64,000 bases of DNA from Hirsutella rhossiliensis (GCF_020360975.1 NW_025408673.1:3596001-3660000); one strand, 5' to 3'. Numbered from the stretch's first letter, positions 1 to 11,969 are shown. A program made the numbers and translations. Notes: generated by a model from the letters alone, not told the origin.

Positions 1-98
1 GCGCCCCAGAGAAAGTGCGCTCAGGGTCAGCAGACATGGCAGGTATGGAGAGAATGTCTATTGCCATCTTTGATAATCGAGGAAAGCGCTCCTTCTGC

Positions 99-480
99 TC
101 AGCACGGAGCCACCAGGCGAGGAGAGCCATCGATTGGGATGGGCGGCTGAGAGGTGTAGGAGTCGTATTCGTCGGCGTCCTCTTCTGTGCCCACAACATC
201 AAGCTCCTGTGCCAGCCGGTCATACTCATCGAGCTCCAATTCGGGAACGATAGAGGGAGTAGTAAGAACGGCGGGTAGGTTCTTGTATTCGTCTTCCCAT
301 GCTTTCTTCACCCTGCGAAAATGTTCTTATGCCACGCCTTTGGCCAATTCTTTTGTACGTGGGCTTTGCCTCTGGATGGATGAAGAATAAGGGCTGCACC
401 ATATGCCGGGCTCTCATCGGACAGCTGATAGTACTTGTCGAAAACGTACCAGCTCGTTAGCACCGGGCCTAGCAGCTGTT
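99..480 (-). pseudogene. hAT-family transposase, C-terminal relic
   Basis: Conceptual translation on the minus strand gives, across one frameshift near 320, the sequence pattern of the hAT dimerisation region: SWYVFDKYYQLSDESPAYG, then AALILHP, a WPKAWHKNI stretch, KKAWEDEYKNLP and an acidic tail (DEYDRLAQELDVV). hAT transposases of filamentous fungi end with this order of a Y-aromatic helix, an A-LHP motif and a W-K-K-W block. The DDE core and BED finger are not present, so this is only the tail of an element and cannot be active. No TIR or 8-bp duplication was identified. Family assignment is by recognition of the motif order; confidence is moderate because only about 120 residues remain. 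Confidence 0.55.
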
Positions 481-730
481 GATTCGTCCTGTATTTGTTG
501 AAGGCAATTGATATACGGGCCCAACCACTTTACTACACGGGCGCTCCTTACACGGGCGGCGGTTTTAATTGGGCCAAAATTCTGCCGCCTGGTCCTTGCA
601 CGTGGCAGGGTCTGTAGCCCCACCACCTGGCAGAAGGGGTGACATCCCAGCTGCCAGTTCTGTAGTGACAACTAACTCTCCCACAACCAACTTTCCGTCT
701 GAGCAATCATTCGGTTAAGCACCAACCGGC
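481..730. other. Intergenic, no feature recognised
   Basis: No convincing coding sequence, terminal repeat or RNA gene is visible between the hAT relic and the next reading frame. Short open stretches here lack homology-like motifs. Confidence 0.4.
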
Positions 731-2036
731 ATGACATTGCACGAAGACCCAACTGCTGCCAACAGCGGCGACGGCTGTAGTAGATCCCTTCCGGGCTTGC
801 CTCCATGCAAGCGCCGTAGACTTGCATCACGGGCTCGGGCTCAGCCTCCTTTCAATCCTGAACCGTATTACGGCCTTAACGACGATGATGCGTTATACAA
901 TCTCTTCGCGACATGGCCAGAAAGCTGCTTCACTAGCCTGCCAAGACCACACGGCTCTCGTGGCGTCTACGAGCCCTGGTGGAAACTACGTCAGTCACAA
1001 ATATTCTTGGATGATAGCTTCCGAGGAGGTGGGGCTCGGCGGTTGTTCACCACAGGAATTCCTGATGCAGACAAACTCGAGAGACAGCGTCTACGCTGCC
1101 TCTTGAGGGTGGAGGAAGTCGATGCCCGCAAGCAGGTTGTGGCCCGCTTCCAGCCTGCCTTGACCTTGGCCTGGGAGCTGGCGGAGACAGATTCCTTATT
1201 GGCTCGCGAGTTGGCCAAGTGTCGAGAAGCGTCCGGCCCACGGCAAGCTATTTGGGAACGTGGAGACGATTGCCACGGCCGTATTGCGTCGCCCACTCCA
1301 CTAGTATCATCGTTGAGCCAAGATGGACAGGAGTACGAAGAGTGGAACGGCTTCTCCGACGCCGAGTGTGGGGATTATAGCGACGTTGAACCTATTCCCA
1401 ATCCACAAATCCCCGGTACTGCAGCTCCATCGATCGAGGCCCTTCACGCCGAGGTGAACGCATTCGCAAAACGAACGGGTTTGGCGTTGTCAGGCGAAAT
1501 GGAACTGGGAGTCGAGCCAGAAAGACGCGATACGTATTGGAGTGCGATCGGTACGGTCAGCCACGCCCGTCTGAGGGGACTGGGCTTCGCCAGAGGCGGT
1601 CACGCAAGTCCGGCTGCAAGTGGAAGGTGATCGCGGAAGGCTTGGCAGAGAACAGCTATATGTGGACGCTACGAGCATTTCCCGACCCTGAGCACGGCCA
1701 ACATAACCACGAACGGAGTATTAGCCTCTCCGCGCACCCAGTTCACCGAAGACTTACCAACCCTGTCAAGGCAACAATCGAAACAACAAGCCGGCGAGTT
1801 GGCATCCGGGCACGTGATGTAGGGGGACTTGTTCGGGACAGCCACCAGGAACCGTCTATATGAGAAGGGACATATATAACGCCAGGGCGCTTCTGCGCCG
1901 CGAGAATCTTGGCGGAATGAGCCCCACAGCCGCGTTAATCAAGCTTTTCGACGAGAGGGGCATCCCCTATATCGCCAAGTGGTCAGAGACCGAACCTGAC
2001 CGGGAGCCAATAGGCTCACGGTACCCGCGAATCTAA
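731..2036 (+). pseudogene. MULE transposase, N-terminal half (FAR1-like), frameshifted and truncated
   Basis: Three consecutive frames make one decayed protein. Frame one (731-1630) gives an unrecognised N-terminal extension rich in charged residues. After a shift near 1,480-1,540 the second frame (to 1,860) shows a FAR1-type zinc region: SRKSGCKWKV, a WTLRAF block and the HNH at HGQHNHERS. A third frame from ATG 1,860 to stop 2,034-2,036 reads RRDIYNARALLRRENLGG, SPTAALIKLFDERGIPY and then ends. FAR1-like DNA-binding modules followed by an IYNAR-type linker are the normal front end of fungal Mutator-like transposases; the DDE domain should follow but is missing. Two frameshifts and the truncation make it a pseudogene. 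A MULE C-terminus lies on the opposite strand just downstream and may belong to the same original element. Confidence 0.65.
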
Positions 2037-2051
2037 TATTTCGCGGGCACC
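2020..2051. repeat. Imperfect 12-bp hairpin at the MULE truncation point
   Basis: Arms at 2,020-2,031 and 2,040-2,051 are inverted repeats with one mismatch around an 8-nt loop. The hairpin overlaps the premature end of the MULE N-terminal fragment, so it may mark a breakpoint or a terminal-repeat remnant. Function unknown. Confidence 0.4.
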
Positions 2052-2259
2052 GCGAAAATGACTAATCACAGTCCGTTGTCTGCGTAAAGCCATGATGCGG
2101 GTAGTCTGTCGGCACTGTGCTCGTCGTATGTGTGAGTCTACTGTCTACTAGAACTAAAGAGCTGCTAATATCAGTAGAGCCAACTACGGCTCGACGAAAA
2201 TACAATCATCTGCCTCAACATGTGCAGAATACAGCATTTCCTGCTCTCGGCTGTCCTTT

Positions 2260-3523
2260 CTACCTGTCGCCAAATGTCGGCCACGCCCTCCGTGTGTTGG
2301 CTAACGGATTGTCTCCCATCTCCTTCATGATCTGGGCTTCAACACGCTGATCTTCTGCATGGCTCCAGTCAAGGTATGCCATCATTTCTTCTTTCGTCCA
2401 TGCTCTCAACCCCGTTGTAGTGGCGCAATGCCTGGACATTTGTTTGTAGTCCATACACCATTCATAGCTTTGCTTGTCATACCTAGCTGGAAGCCTCATT
2501 GCCTTGCGGTATTGTTGGTTTGTCTTGATGCTGCCGGCCGGCTGCGCTGCATACCATGCGCTTCTTGCAGCGGTATAACTTTTGTGTATAGCTTCTGGTG
2601 AATCATATTTCGGCGGCGGTGGGGCTGGCAAGTCAGGTGAGATAGGTGGTGGCGATACCAGCAGCTCAGTGGCATCGCGGGCGGACCCGGTACGGGCCCG
2701 GAATCTTGGTCACCGGGAAAGGTCGTGGCAACTGAACCTATTTCGGCGTGAAAGGACTGACCCGACTGGGCAGGAGGATGGTCTGGAGCTGTAGTGGGCA
2801 GAATTGTAAGGGTTCCTGCGACACTCCCCAAATCCGTCGCCAGGGACGCATCAGTTGGCGGCTCAGTTGCAAGCTCTGGCTCCTGTGCGTCCAAAGCGGC
2901 TTGCACGTACTGGGATGACGGTACGATCTCCGATGGTGACACCGATCGTGAATGCATCGACGACGTAGTCTCTTGAAGCAGCTCTCCAAAGCGCAGCGGG
3001 CAGGCTTTCGCGGTCATCCTATGACCAACCGTATGGCACCTGCTGCATGTGGGTGGCGCTTTACGAGCCTCCTCGATACTCTCAAATGCACTGGGTTCTC
3101 TCCGAGTGCTCTGCTTGGGAATAGCCGAACTTGCTAAGGTCGACTCGATTCGCTGGCGCGGCTCTAGCAGCGGCCGGGAGTTCCATCCCGCTGCAGGTGC
3201 CAGTGCGTATGGAAGTGCTCAAGTAAGAGTACTTGTCCTTGCTCTTGCAAAGATTTTAGAGTGTGAAGGCAAGGCAGCCCGTGGGACTTGGTGAAAGCCC
3301 CCGTGCAAGTTGGCGGTGGGGGAGGATCTCTCCTACCAAGCATCTTCCGCTGCTCCTCCACCTTTCTCAGCGCTTCATGGGAGACCCAACCGCGCACTGA
3401 AGCGTATAAGGGCCCAGAGAGCTCAATTGGGACCCGAATCTGCTGTCGGGCTTGATTCGATCTCAAGTCTGACAGTTGATTGAGTAACGCGTGCTTCATC
3501 GCCCTCCAAGCCTCGAAAAGATT
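2260..3523 (-). pseudogene. MULE transposase, C-terminal half (SWIM-like finger, zinc knuckle, tail)
   Basis: Read on the minus strand from 3,523 down, the protein has, in order: a helix-rich end of the transposase (NLFEAWRAMKHALLNQL); a SWIM-like C-x8-C-x-H pattern at TCTGAFTKSHGLPCLHTL followed by LLLEHFHTHWHLQRDG; a zinc knuckle CSRCHTVGH with a downstream KACPLR; then, after a frameshift near 2,640-2,680, a proline-rich linker and a tail with YDKQSYEWCMDYKQM and EEMMAYLDWSHAEDQRVEAQ. SWIM fingers near the C-terminus are typical of MULE transposases; the final YEWCMDYK-type tail resembles proteins common in transposon-rich regions of fungal genomes. The upper end abuts Helitron helicase sequence at 3,523, with both reading in the same direction, so the junction is a fusion by insertion or capture. 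Confidence 0.6.
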
Positions 3524-6500
3524 CGCATCTGCTCGTCCAGCATGACGACCGTCGTGAACCTCTTCCACAGTGCGTGCGCTTTGTCGTGCTGGTGACGCTG
3601 CTCGGCCTTGAACGAGTTGTCTACGTCCCACGAGATGGCCGCGCTAGGCAGGACGATCGACCTCTCTTGGACCGGCCGGAACTGCTGAAAATCTCCGCAG
3701 AAGAGGACGATGGGGATCCCCCCGAAATCTTGCCGCGATCCGCGAAGCCGGCGAAGCCGCTCGTTCACGGCGTGCAGCGTCCGCGCCCCGAGCATGCTCA
3801 CCTCGTCGATGACGAGCACATCCTTCTCCTGCCAATCCATTCGAGACTGGCCGTGGATGAACCGCTCCGCCTGTTTCGGCAGCCGCACCCGTCAAGGTCT
3901 TTGACCATGTTCGCGCCCCGCCCCTTGGTCTTTAGTGAACCCGCAGGCGGGTGGATCGTGATGCCGTTGATCCGCGCCGCCGCAGTCCCCGACGTCGCCG
4001 TGATCAGCAGACGATTCGAAAGGCTCTTTTACTGAACAGCTCGACGAGTGCCTCGATGATTCGCGACTTGCCGGTACCGCCCTCGCCACCGACGAACTGG
4101 CGCAGCTGGCAGGCATCGCCCCGTCGGTCTGCTGAATCAAATCGAGCTGGCGGCATATTATCAGAAAAGCGATGGACTGCCTCTTGTTCAGCGTCAGCCG
4201 TGTTGCCAACACCTTGCCCGCCGCGAGGAAGGAGGTTGATGGGCCAAACTGAACGTCCATTCCCGCCCCTGCGTCGATAGCGGTCTCGTCGGAGTCGGCC
4301 ATCGTCATTTCGACCTCGTCCTCCCCGAAACCGGTCATCACCCTTCGCAACGCTGCGCGGCGATCGCTTTCCCAGGCGGCGGGCGTGCTTTGTATCCCTT
4401 GGATCATCCTCTCCCTCTCCTTCGAGGCACTTACCTGCTGCGACTTGATAGCCTTGACCTGATCCTGCGGCGGTAGTGCGGCCCCGGAAAATACCCGCCC
4501 TGGCATGCTTAACCGCCCCTCCCTCGTTCGATCAGCGCCGTGGCCTCGAGCTCGGCCGTCGAGCGCAGCGCCGATTGCTGAAACCGACAGAGCTGCTGTA
4601 TCATTGCCATGAGCTCCGGCGACTTGGCCGTCACCTGATTCGCTCCCACTGCACCTCGGACGACGTCGATGAGCCGCGTTGCGTCTCCGATGCTGTTGGG
4701 CTGATATGTCGCTGCAGACTCCGCGCCCGCCTCGCCTGCTCCACCCTCCTCGACGTGTGCGACCGTCGGGTCGCCATCGCCGGACGAGGCTGCCCATTGC
4801 TTGGCGTCGCGTTTTGCGTCTTCGGCGGATCGTCGAAGCAGCTGCACGTTGTCGACGAGACATGATATTCTCGGGGCCATAGCGTCTCGAGCCCGCGCCC
4901 AGATGCTGTTGATCTCACCTGTTCCTTCGCCCAGGAAGGACTCCCACGGCACGAACAGCGCAAGATGCTGCACGGCTGCCCTTCAGGGGGTGGGTTAGCC
5001 TCTCCGATAATGCCCGCTGACAGAGCAGTTGCCATACACACCTCCGGTAGCACGACTCGTCATCGTAGGTGAAGTCCTTGCTCAGGTAGCCGTCGAGGCA
5101 GACGGTAGCGTGCTTGCCCGGCCGCCTGAGCACCTGAACCCAGCGTCGTCCCGGCGCCCATCCATCCTCGAAAGACATCTCCCCCCAAGCCGCCCAGCTC
5201 TCGTCGTTGCCGATGCGTTTCAGTCTGACGATCGATATGTAGTCATACAGGCATAGGCCTTTCAGCAGCTCTCCCCGGTGCTGGTACGCCTCGACGTGGG
5301 AGATTCTCAGGCCTTCTTCTTCGACGACGACCGACTCATCCAAGGTGTCATCCATAGCCGCAGCGCCACTGGCTTCTCGGAGATGCCGCCATCGCCGAAA
5401 GACTTCCCAGTACAGCAGAGAACAGTTCAGGTACGCCCACGCGCTGCTGTCGGTGAACTCGGCCGGATATCCGAGAAGGTGAGCGACGACCTCGACCTGT
5501 GATAGCGGACGCTCCGTGAACACGCGGTTCGCCACTCTCATCAGGAACTGTCGCGTCCTGTTCCCTTGACAGGGTCATCGGTGGCAGCGTCTCCGCCACC
5601 GTCCCGCCCTCCGTTGGCCGTGCCATCACCTGTTGAGGCGGCCAGGAGCTCGGCCGCGGCCGCCACACGCTTCCACACCGGGTCCTCCACCTTGGTCGCG
5701 TAGTTCGTGACATAATAGATGAGGGCCATTGTCTTGCGCTGCGTCGCAATGAAGGAAATATCATGGTTGTGCCGGAGCCCGACAGCAATAGCCTCGTTCC
5801 ATCGATTGACCATGCTGTGTGTCCTCCGGATCTGCAGCACCCCGTCTGCCGTGAGGGCGGTCTTGTCGACTAACCTCCATGGCGCCTTGAACCGGCAGAG
5901 GTCCCCTTCCGCCCTCCTTTGCCCAAGGAATACTTCACACAGGTCGGGCTATGCGTGTGCACCTGCGTCGCGCCGGCACAGAAGTTGGCCTCCTCGATAA
6001 ACGCGGCCGAGAACTGCGCGGCGTTGTCCAGCAGCGAACCAATACCGCCCGTCACAGATCGCTCCGCTTGCACGGCGCAAAAACTTTCCTGGTCCAGATC
6101 CTGCCTTGCACGTCAACCCGGCCCCACTTGGCCATCAGAAGAGTACTTCAGGCTCCGGTGGCACATCTTAGGTAGGCATTCTTACCTCTGAGAAGACGCT
6201 ATCGATGTATCGGACGATTCGCTCGCGATACGCCGCCTGATCCTCCCCGTGGATGTCGGCAAGCATCGAGCTGAGATGCGCGTTCCCGTGCAGCCAGAGC
6301 AAGCCGTGAACATGAAGCGCCCCTCGTTCGTTCGTCTCCACGGCGCCATAGTACTTGCCGATGCGCCCGAATACCGACTCTTCACCGACCTTCACGTAAT
6401 GATCGAAGAATAGCTTCATCTCGCGGTGGAAGAACACGGCCGAGCTCATGGGATCCGATATCGCCAGCCGTGCCCGCTTATACGCATCCCCAAGGCCTTC

Positions 6501-8640
6501 TAAGAACTCCTCGGCCGCGTCGGGATCGCGTGTGCGGTATGCCGCCAGTCGCAGCTTCACCGGGTTCGTAATGTCGTTCGGGTTGATGGTGAACCAGATG
6601 GCCGGCACGCCATATCCGACGATGAGCGACTGGATTTTCCGCCGCATATTGAGACGGACCTCTCGACATGGGCTGCCGGTGGCCGTAAAGCGAGAGGCTC
6701 CTGAGAAGCTCCTTCACGTCACCATCGGTCGTCTTACCCGAGCTCTCCAACTCGACCCTCGCCGCCGCTAGCCTTTCTGTGGTCATCGAACGCACGATGC
6801 GCTCTACCTTGCGGAAGTTCTTCCTCCCCACACTCAACATGCTGACCCGGCGGTTCCTCGACCGCACCCCCATGTTGAAGACGAGAAATGCGAAGATGTG
6901 GTGCAGTGCAAATCGACCACCATGGCGCCGGAGCACGATCTCGGCCCACGCCTGAAGGTTCAAGCTTCGAGACGATACGGGGTCTCCCGCGGCCGCCTCT
7001 GCCTCGACAGCCCTGCCTCGCAAGTTGGCCGTGACCTTCCCCGCGTCGACCATGGTCTCTTCAACCAGCCTTGGTCCCCCAACGCCAAATGGGAACAGGG
7101 TCGGGAACGTCCTGGCAAAGAAGGACGCCTCAAAGGAATCGGTAAACTCACCCCCCCGCGAAACCCGGATGTATGGCTCACAACCACCGTCGCCACGCCC
7201 CCGAACCCCCCCGGCTAGGGACCCGACCCACGCTCTCGGGCCCGCACGGCCGTCGTCGGCACCTTCACCAACAGCGTCACAGGCAAACTGCAGCTTCTCC
7301 ACGTCCGCGACGTCTGGCGGTCCGTCGAGCGCGAACATGCCAGAAGACGTCACCTCGTTGATCGCTGGAACGTTCTGGTCGGGGCAGGCGTCACTTCCAT
7401 CGCGAACCGCGCCTTCTCCGTTGGGCCCGTGACCTTCACCCTGGCCGCCGGCTTCTTGTCCTTGGTTGAGCAGGGCGAAGAGCTCCTCGATCTCCACCGG
7501 CCCTCCTCGTCCATGGCGCGTTCCGTGGGCGGCACAACGTGCGCCGTCCGCGCTTTCTCCCACCCAGACGGCTCGTTCCGCTCCATACGATCGCACACCG
7601 ACGACGGTACCCGTGTATCGAGTCTCCCAGCTCTCCATCTCCGCCGCGTCGATCTCGATCTCGGCGTAGTGGGGTTGTTCCGCTTCAGCCAGACAAGGGC
7701 CCTCTCGACCACCCGCCGCCTCACCGACAAGAGACTCGACAGGTCGCTCGGTGCCGGCTTCTCCGCGCCCTGCCACGAGATGTGGATCTCGTCCAGTGCT
7801 TGCAAAGGGGGTGGGAGCACTTTGGTGGCCAGCTCCTGCACATTGTTCGGAAACACTGTGATGTGCCCCTGACATGCCTCGGATACTTCACGCTCTGCCT
7901 CTGCCCGCCCGGAATGCTATATCTCGTGACAAACCCGTAACATGAGTTCAGCGAGATGAGCTTCTCTTCGACCGGCGTCAGTCCCTTGAGCTCATCGGGA
8001 ACATGTGCTCGCAGCCAAGGCGACTGTGAAGGTGGATCGCCGGCGACAGGCTCCTGCGCGCCAGGCATCGGCCACACTCGGCGCACACCGACACGGACTC
8101 GCCCTCGGGAAAGCAACCCCGGCATGAAAATGGTGAGTGGCCGCCCTTTGGTACGCAGCTTGACAGCCACTGATCCCACATAATCTCCCTTAACTCTCCG
8201 CCCGTACACTTGCCGTAGCACAGCATGCAGGTCCGTATCGGCAACGTGCTCGCATCATGAAACGCCTGATAGAAATCTCGCACCGTCGACACCTTCCTCT
8301 CGAGCGGTATTGGCGTGCACCACGTCTGATCGTTAGACAATCTCTCCTTCAAGGCAAAGTCTTCCTCCAAAAAGCGCAGCACACTCGCCAGGTCTTCGGC
8401 CTGCAGCTCCCGTCTCCTATGCCTTCCGATTCCACTTCGGACCTGTTTTATCGCGCGCCCATCCCGGCTAGGAAGACGGGCTCTCTTCTCCCGCCTCCGG
8501 GACTGCCTCTGTCCGCGCAGCGAGCCGTCCGCTGCCTCTGCTGCGCCATCGTCCACACCCACCTGTGCCCTTGGCCGCCGAACCGGTCCCCGACGGAGCT
8601 TGGGCAAACCCCATGCAATCGATGCTGCAAATTGCGCCGT
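3523..8640 (-). pseudogene. Helitron Rep/helicase, copy 1 (multiple frameshifts, helicase truncated)
   Basis: Going down from 8,640: a leader with ELQAEDLASVLRFLEEDF; a cysteine-rich zinc region (TCMLCYGK, FSCRGCFPEGE, VCAECGRC); a DUF6570-like block at about 8,010-7,790 (LISLNSCYGFVTRYS, GGQRQSVKYPRHVRG); the Helitron_like_N region (FPTLFPFG, FAFLVFNMGVRSRNR, GVPAIWFTINPNDIT); the HUH nuclease motif GALHVHGLLWL near 6,290-6,320; the tyrosine motif IYYVTNYATK near 5,697-5,730; and a PIF1-type helicase with Walker A EGGTGKSRIIEA (frameshifted, near 4,060-4,096) and Walker B VLVIDEVSML (3,791-3,820). The chain crosses at least seven frames, so it is inactive. Translation stops matching just after MLDEQMR at 3,523, leaving out all helicase motifs beyond about motif III. 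The HUH-Y2 nuclease plus 5'-to-3' helicase combination is diagnostic of Helitrons. Confidence 0.85.
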
Positions 8641-9719
8641 TCGTCTTAGGTCTTGGAAAGTCGTATCCTTGGGCTGGATAGGTCGGACCGTCGGTCCCTT
8701 TTCGAACGAACACCCGGGACACCGCCGGTCGCCGCCTTATCTCCCTGCCCGTCACCTTCAGGACCCATCTCCTGGGGCAAAACGGCCGATGAAGGGGTGG
8801 ACTGTTAGAGCCCACTGCCCCTGGTCTCCACGTTCTGTAGGCAACACGAACCTCGGAAGCGGACTCGGTGACTGACGTTGCGCGGAATTTCCGCTGCTGA
8901 CCAAATTACAGGACTTCCGTGCTCTGCTTGACCGCAAACCGCCTCGCGGCGGTCTTCTCGGCAGTGACTTTGCGATCGCCTCTGCATGCTTTCTCCATGC
9001 GGTTTCTTCGACCGCAGACTGCTTAGGCTGAATCAGCCGGAACGTTAATGCTTCATTCGCCACTGATCTGTATCTCCCGAACCGCCCCAACCTTGTCTCC
9101 CGTGCTCCGTGCCCCTTCTCGGAGTTGCCCTGTATCATCTCCGCACCCCGAAACAGGCACTCCCCCGTTCCTACCCTCTTCTCCATCCTCGACTGACAAC
9201 GAACAGGCTCCACGGTGAGCGGCCGCCTCGCCTAGCTTCCCTGCAGGACTGTCCGCCATGCTACTGCCTCCTCGACGTCGACTAGCGTGGATTGGCAACA
9301 AGCTAGAAAGTTTTGGCTCCGGAGCACTTCCACTTGGATAATCTCGCTTCTTGGCGTACACTATTTCTTTCCGAGTGGGAAGCTTCCTAACGATCACTAC
9401 TCTCATGGCCGTGGCGTTTCTTCCTTATAATGCTTGCCTATGGTACCGAAGCGATGCAATACTACTACCCTTTGTAATCCCCATTTACCCTCCCTATGTG
9501 CGTCCACCGTCCCGGCCCTCGGCTGGTCTCCACGTGCGACCTGCTACCCCAGCTTTGCCAAGGCGGCCCTTCCATCGCCGTGCTCTCTTTTGCGCACTCC
9601 AGCGAATCCTGGCTACTGCCGACCTCCGGCACATGGGGTGGCCGCGCCAACCGCCCGCCGCACACTTCCAACCATACTCTCCGGCCCTTCCAACGCCGTC
9701 CCACCCACCTTGCGCATCA
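8641..9719. other. Divergent intergenic region of Helitron 1
   Basis: This stretch lies between the start of the Rep/helicase chain and the accessory-gene sequences on the other strand. Minus-strand open stretches (for example 9,053-9,406) could be a poorly conserved N-terminus of Rep/helicase, but contain no recognisable motif. It should contain two divergent promoters; no clear TATA box pair could be assigned. Confidence 0.35.
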
Positions 9720-9900
9720 GTTGCTCCATCAATATCTGCCACTCCACCTCGTCGAGCAACAGCCAAAAGGCTGCCGGCGATAACATGTCCACGGTGTCCC
9801 TCGTGCAACCGGACTACCCGGCTAGGTTTGCTCCCTCGCCACCACCAACGTCGCATCAACGGCCTTCATGCTAAAGCGACAGCCAGGATCCCCCTGCCTG
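9720..9900 (+). pseudogene. Degenerate partial copy of the Helitron accessory gene
   Basis: Near 9,774 the translation GDNMSTVSLVQPDYPARFA matches the start of the accessory protein about 850 bp downstream (ADMSMMAFVQPGCPARFA) and the copy-2 version at 52.9 kb. A frameshift follows at once; the next frame keeps a HHQRRINGLHAKATAR stretch equivalent to the NEHRVKGLNAETLAR stretch of the other copies. This points to a tandem duplication of the accessory gene inside Helitron 1, or to insertion of one Helitron end in another. Not functional. Confidence 0.5.
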
Positions 9901-10554
9901 TCCTCTTGTAGTCGCTAGCCACCGGAGTTTCGACTTGCAAACCCTCCTGGAGAGTTCTCGTGACCAACTCGCATCCTCCTCCTCAGGTCGTCCCCTATAT
10001 CCGACTTCACCGTGTCCCAATAGTGGACTCGACACGGTCGGCACCCGCCTCGCTCAGCCGCACGCAATGCCCATCCAACTACCGACGACCGTCAAAGGGA
10101 CCCCTGCAATACTACCATAACCTCTTTCTTTCCTTCACTCTCATTCGTTATTGTCGCCTTTGCTATCTACTCCATGCAACGATGACACCGAAGGGTACTG
10201 CTGGACTTTCTTTCTCCGCAGACTTACCCACACTAACCTTACTGTTCGCCGACCTCCAACTTCTCGCGACATAGTCATCACCCCTACTCAACTTCCAACC
10301 CCCGGCTCCCTACTTCACTCACGACCATAGAACCAGATGGTCGAGACTGTTCAAGAACCTCGCCAGCTCATTCCGCATACCCCGCTTCTGATCTATCACC
10401 TAGGTAGCATTCTCTGACTCTTAAGTCTCCCCGACCCTAGCCGCGAGCCCTCTTTCGAGCAGCAAGAAAACCTGCTTTATAGGATGCCCACCTCCACTCT
10501 GCGTAACCCCTCATTTACACTTCCACGGTGACTACATCTGCCATGTTCTCACGA

Positions 10555-11969
10555 TGTCGGCCTCCCAGCTCAACGTCGATACCTCGTCCTCCCGCGGCAA
10601 CCTCTTGACAGCCAGAAAAATGCTGGCGCCGACATGTCCATGATGGCCTTTGTCCAGCCCGGCTGCCCGGCTAGGTTCGCCTACCAGAATGAGCATCGTG
10701 TCAAAGGGCTCAACGCAGAAACCCTAGCGAGGTCTTCCTTCCCACGCCCTCATGGCTGTCGACTCCGGAGTATGCAGCAATCCGGTCAGATACTGGCAAT
10801 CCATCGACCTGCATCTTCTTCAGCCTTAATATTTCCATATACAACCAACAGATAATCTCCTCGGAATGGACCGAACAATGGTTCTTCATGGTCGGCCGTG
10901 TTCATCCCTTTGCCCTGACGTGGGAAATCGAGCGACGTGATGGCTTGAGTCGGACGATGATAACATCACAGAATACACCGTCCCCGCGCTTATAGTCCGC
11001 GATCACAGCTACCAACCGTGAGTCTATGCTCCAAATCTCTCTGTCGCCACTGCCCTCCCTGACGATATCCATAGAATTGTCACTCGCACCCTCAGCTCGG
11101 TGGATACTTTCCCAACGATACAACCCATTGTCTCCTTCACGGGACCTGTCATCGGCTCCGGCCGCGACCTCCTGCATGGAAACTCGGCTGCGGCCCTTGA
11201 CGACACCCAGCTGAGCTGCTGCGGCTTTGTCCAGCTCTCCACCTTTATTTGTCCTGGGATTCCCGGCAAACCCCTTCAAGGGCTTTCACCCTTCAAGTTT
11301 TCGTCATCTTCCCCATTCACGCTAATCCTTGGACCTCCCTATGCAAGAAGATGACCGAGAGGCGCGACAGCCAGTTCCAGTCGAACACTCTCTTCACCTG
11401 TACGGGCAAAATCGCCGGCTTACTGGATCACCAGATCATGAAACATGCCCCGGCTTTCGACCAAGACTATATCTTCATCGTCGTCCCCGACACGTGGACT
11501 TTCCACGACAAGGCCATGTCCGACCAGGCTTCTGCAACACAACTACTGCCGACGACACCCAAGAGCGCGGTCGGCAATCCCTCGGACTATAGCGTTGCGT
11601 TGGCCAGGTTTACCTCTACGAAGAAACCCAAGGCCGCCCAAAGCCCCGCCTCCCCCACGCCGCATGCTTCTGGCCCAGTCGATCCCCTTATGCTGGCATC
11701 AAGTCGGTCATTGCCCGATCCCTACCAAACCCCAACCAAGAGACCGCGACTTTCTCCCGAAACTTCCACCATAATCACCGACTGTGACGGTCAAGACTCC
11801 CAAATCCGATACCTCCTCCTTTCTGTCCCCGGAAGACCCCGCAGAGTCAGAGACGGACACCGAACAGGTCAATCACCAAGACACATCCGCCTCTGGCTCT
11901 ATCAGACCTCCCGCGTCGATATCTTCCCGACCACTGCGCGCCCGACGTCCGCCCAAGAATATTCTCTAA
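10555..11969 (+). pseudogene. Helitron accessory protein, copy 1 (frameshifted)
   Basis: The likely start is ATG 10,555 (MSASQLNVDTSSSRGN). After a frameshift near 10,625 the chain continues ADMSMMAFVQPGCPARFAYQ, ISIYNQQIISSEWTEQWFF, GRVHPFALTWEIERRDGL; further frames give VIFPIHANPWTSLCKKM, FTCTGKIAGLLDHQIM and DYIFIVVPDTWTFHD, and the chain ends with a basic LRARRPPKNIL tail at 11,969. The same blocks in the same order occur in copy 2 (51.4-53.0 kb, minus strand) and in part at the right edge of the window. I do not recognise a named family. The FTCTGKIAGLL...YIFIVVPD pattern of alternating hydrophobics could be an OB-fold, which would suit a single-stranded-DNA-binding partner of a rolling-circle transposase, but that is inference. 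At least three frameshifts make this copy inactive. Confidence 0.6.
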
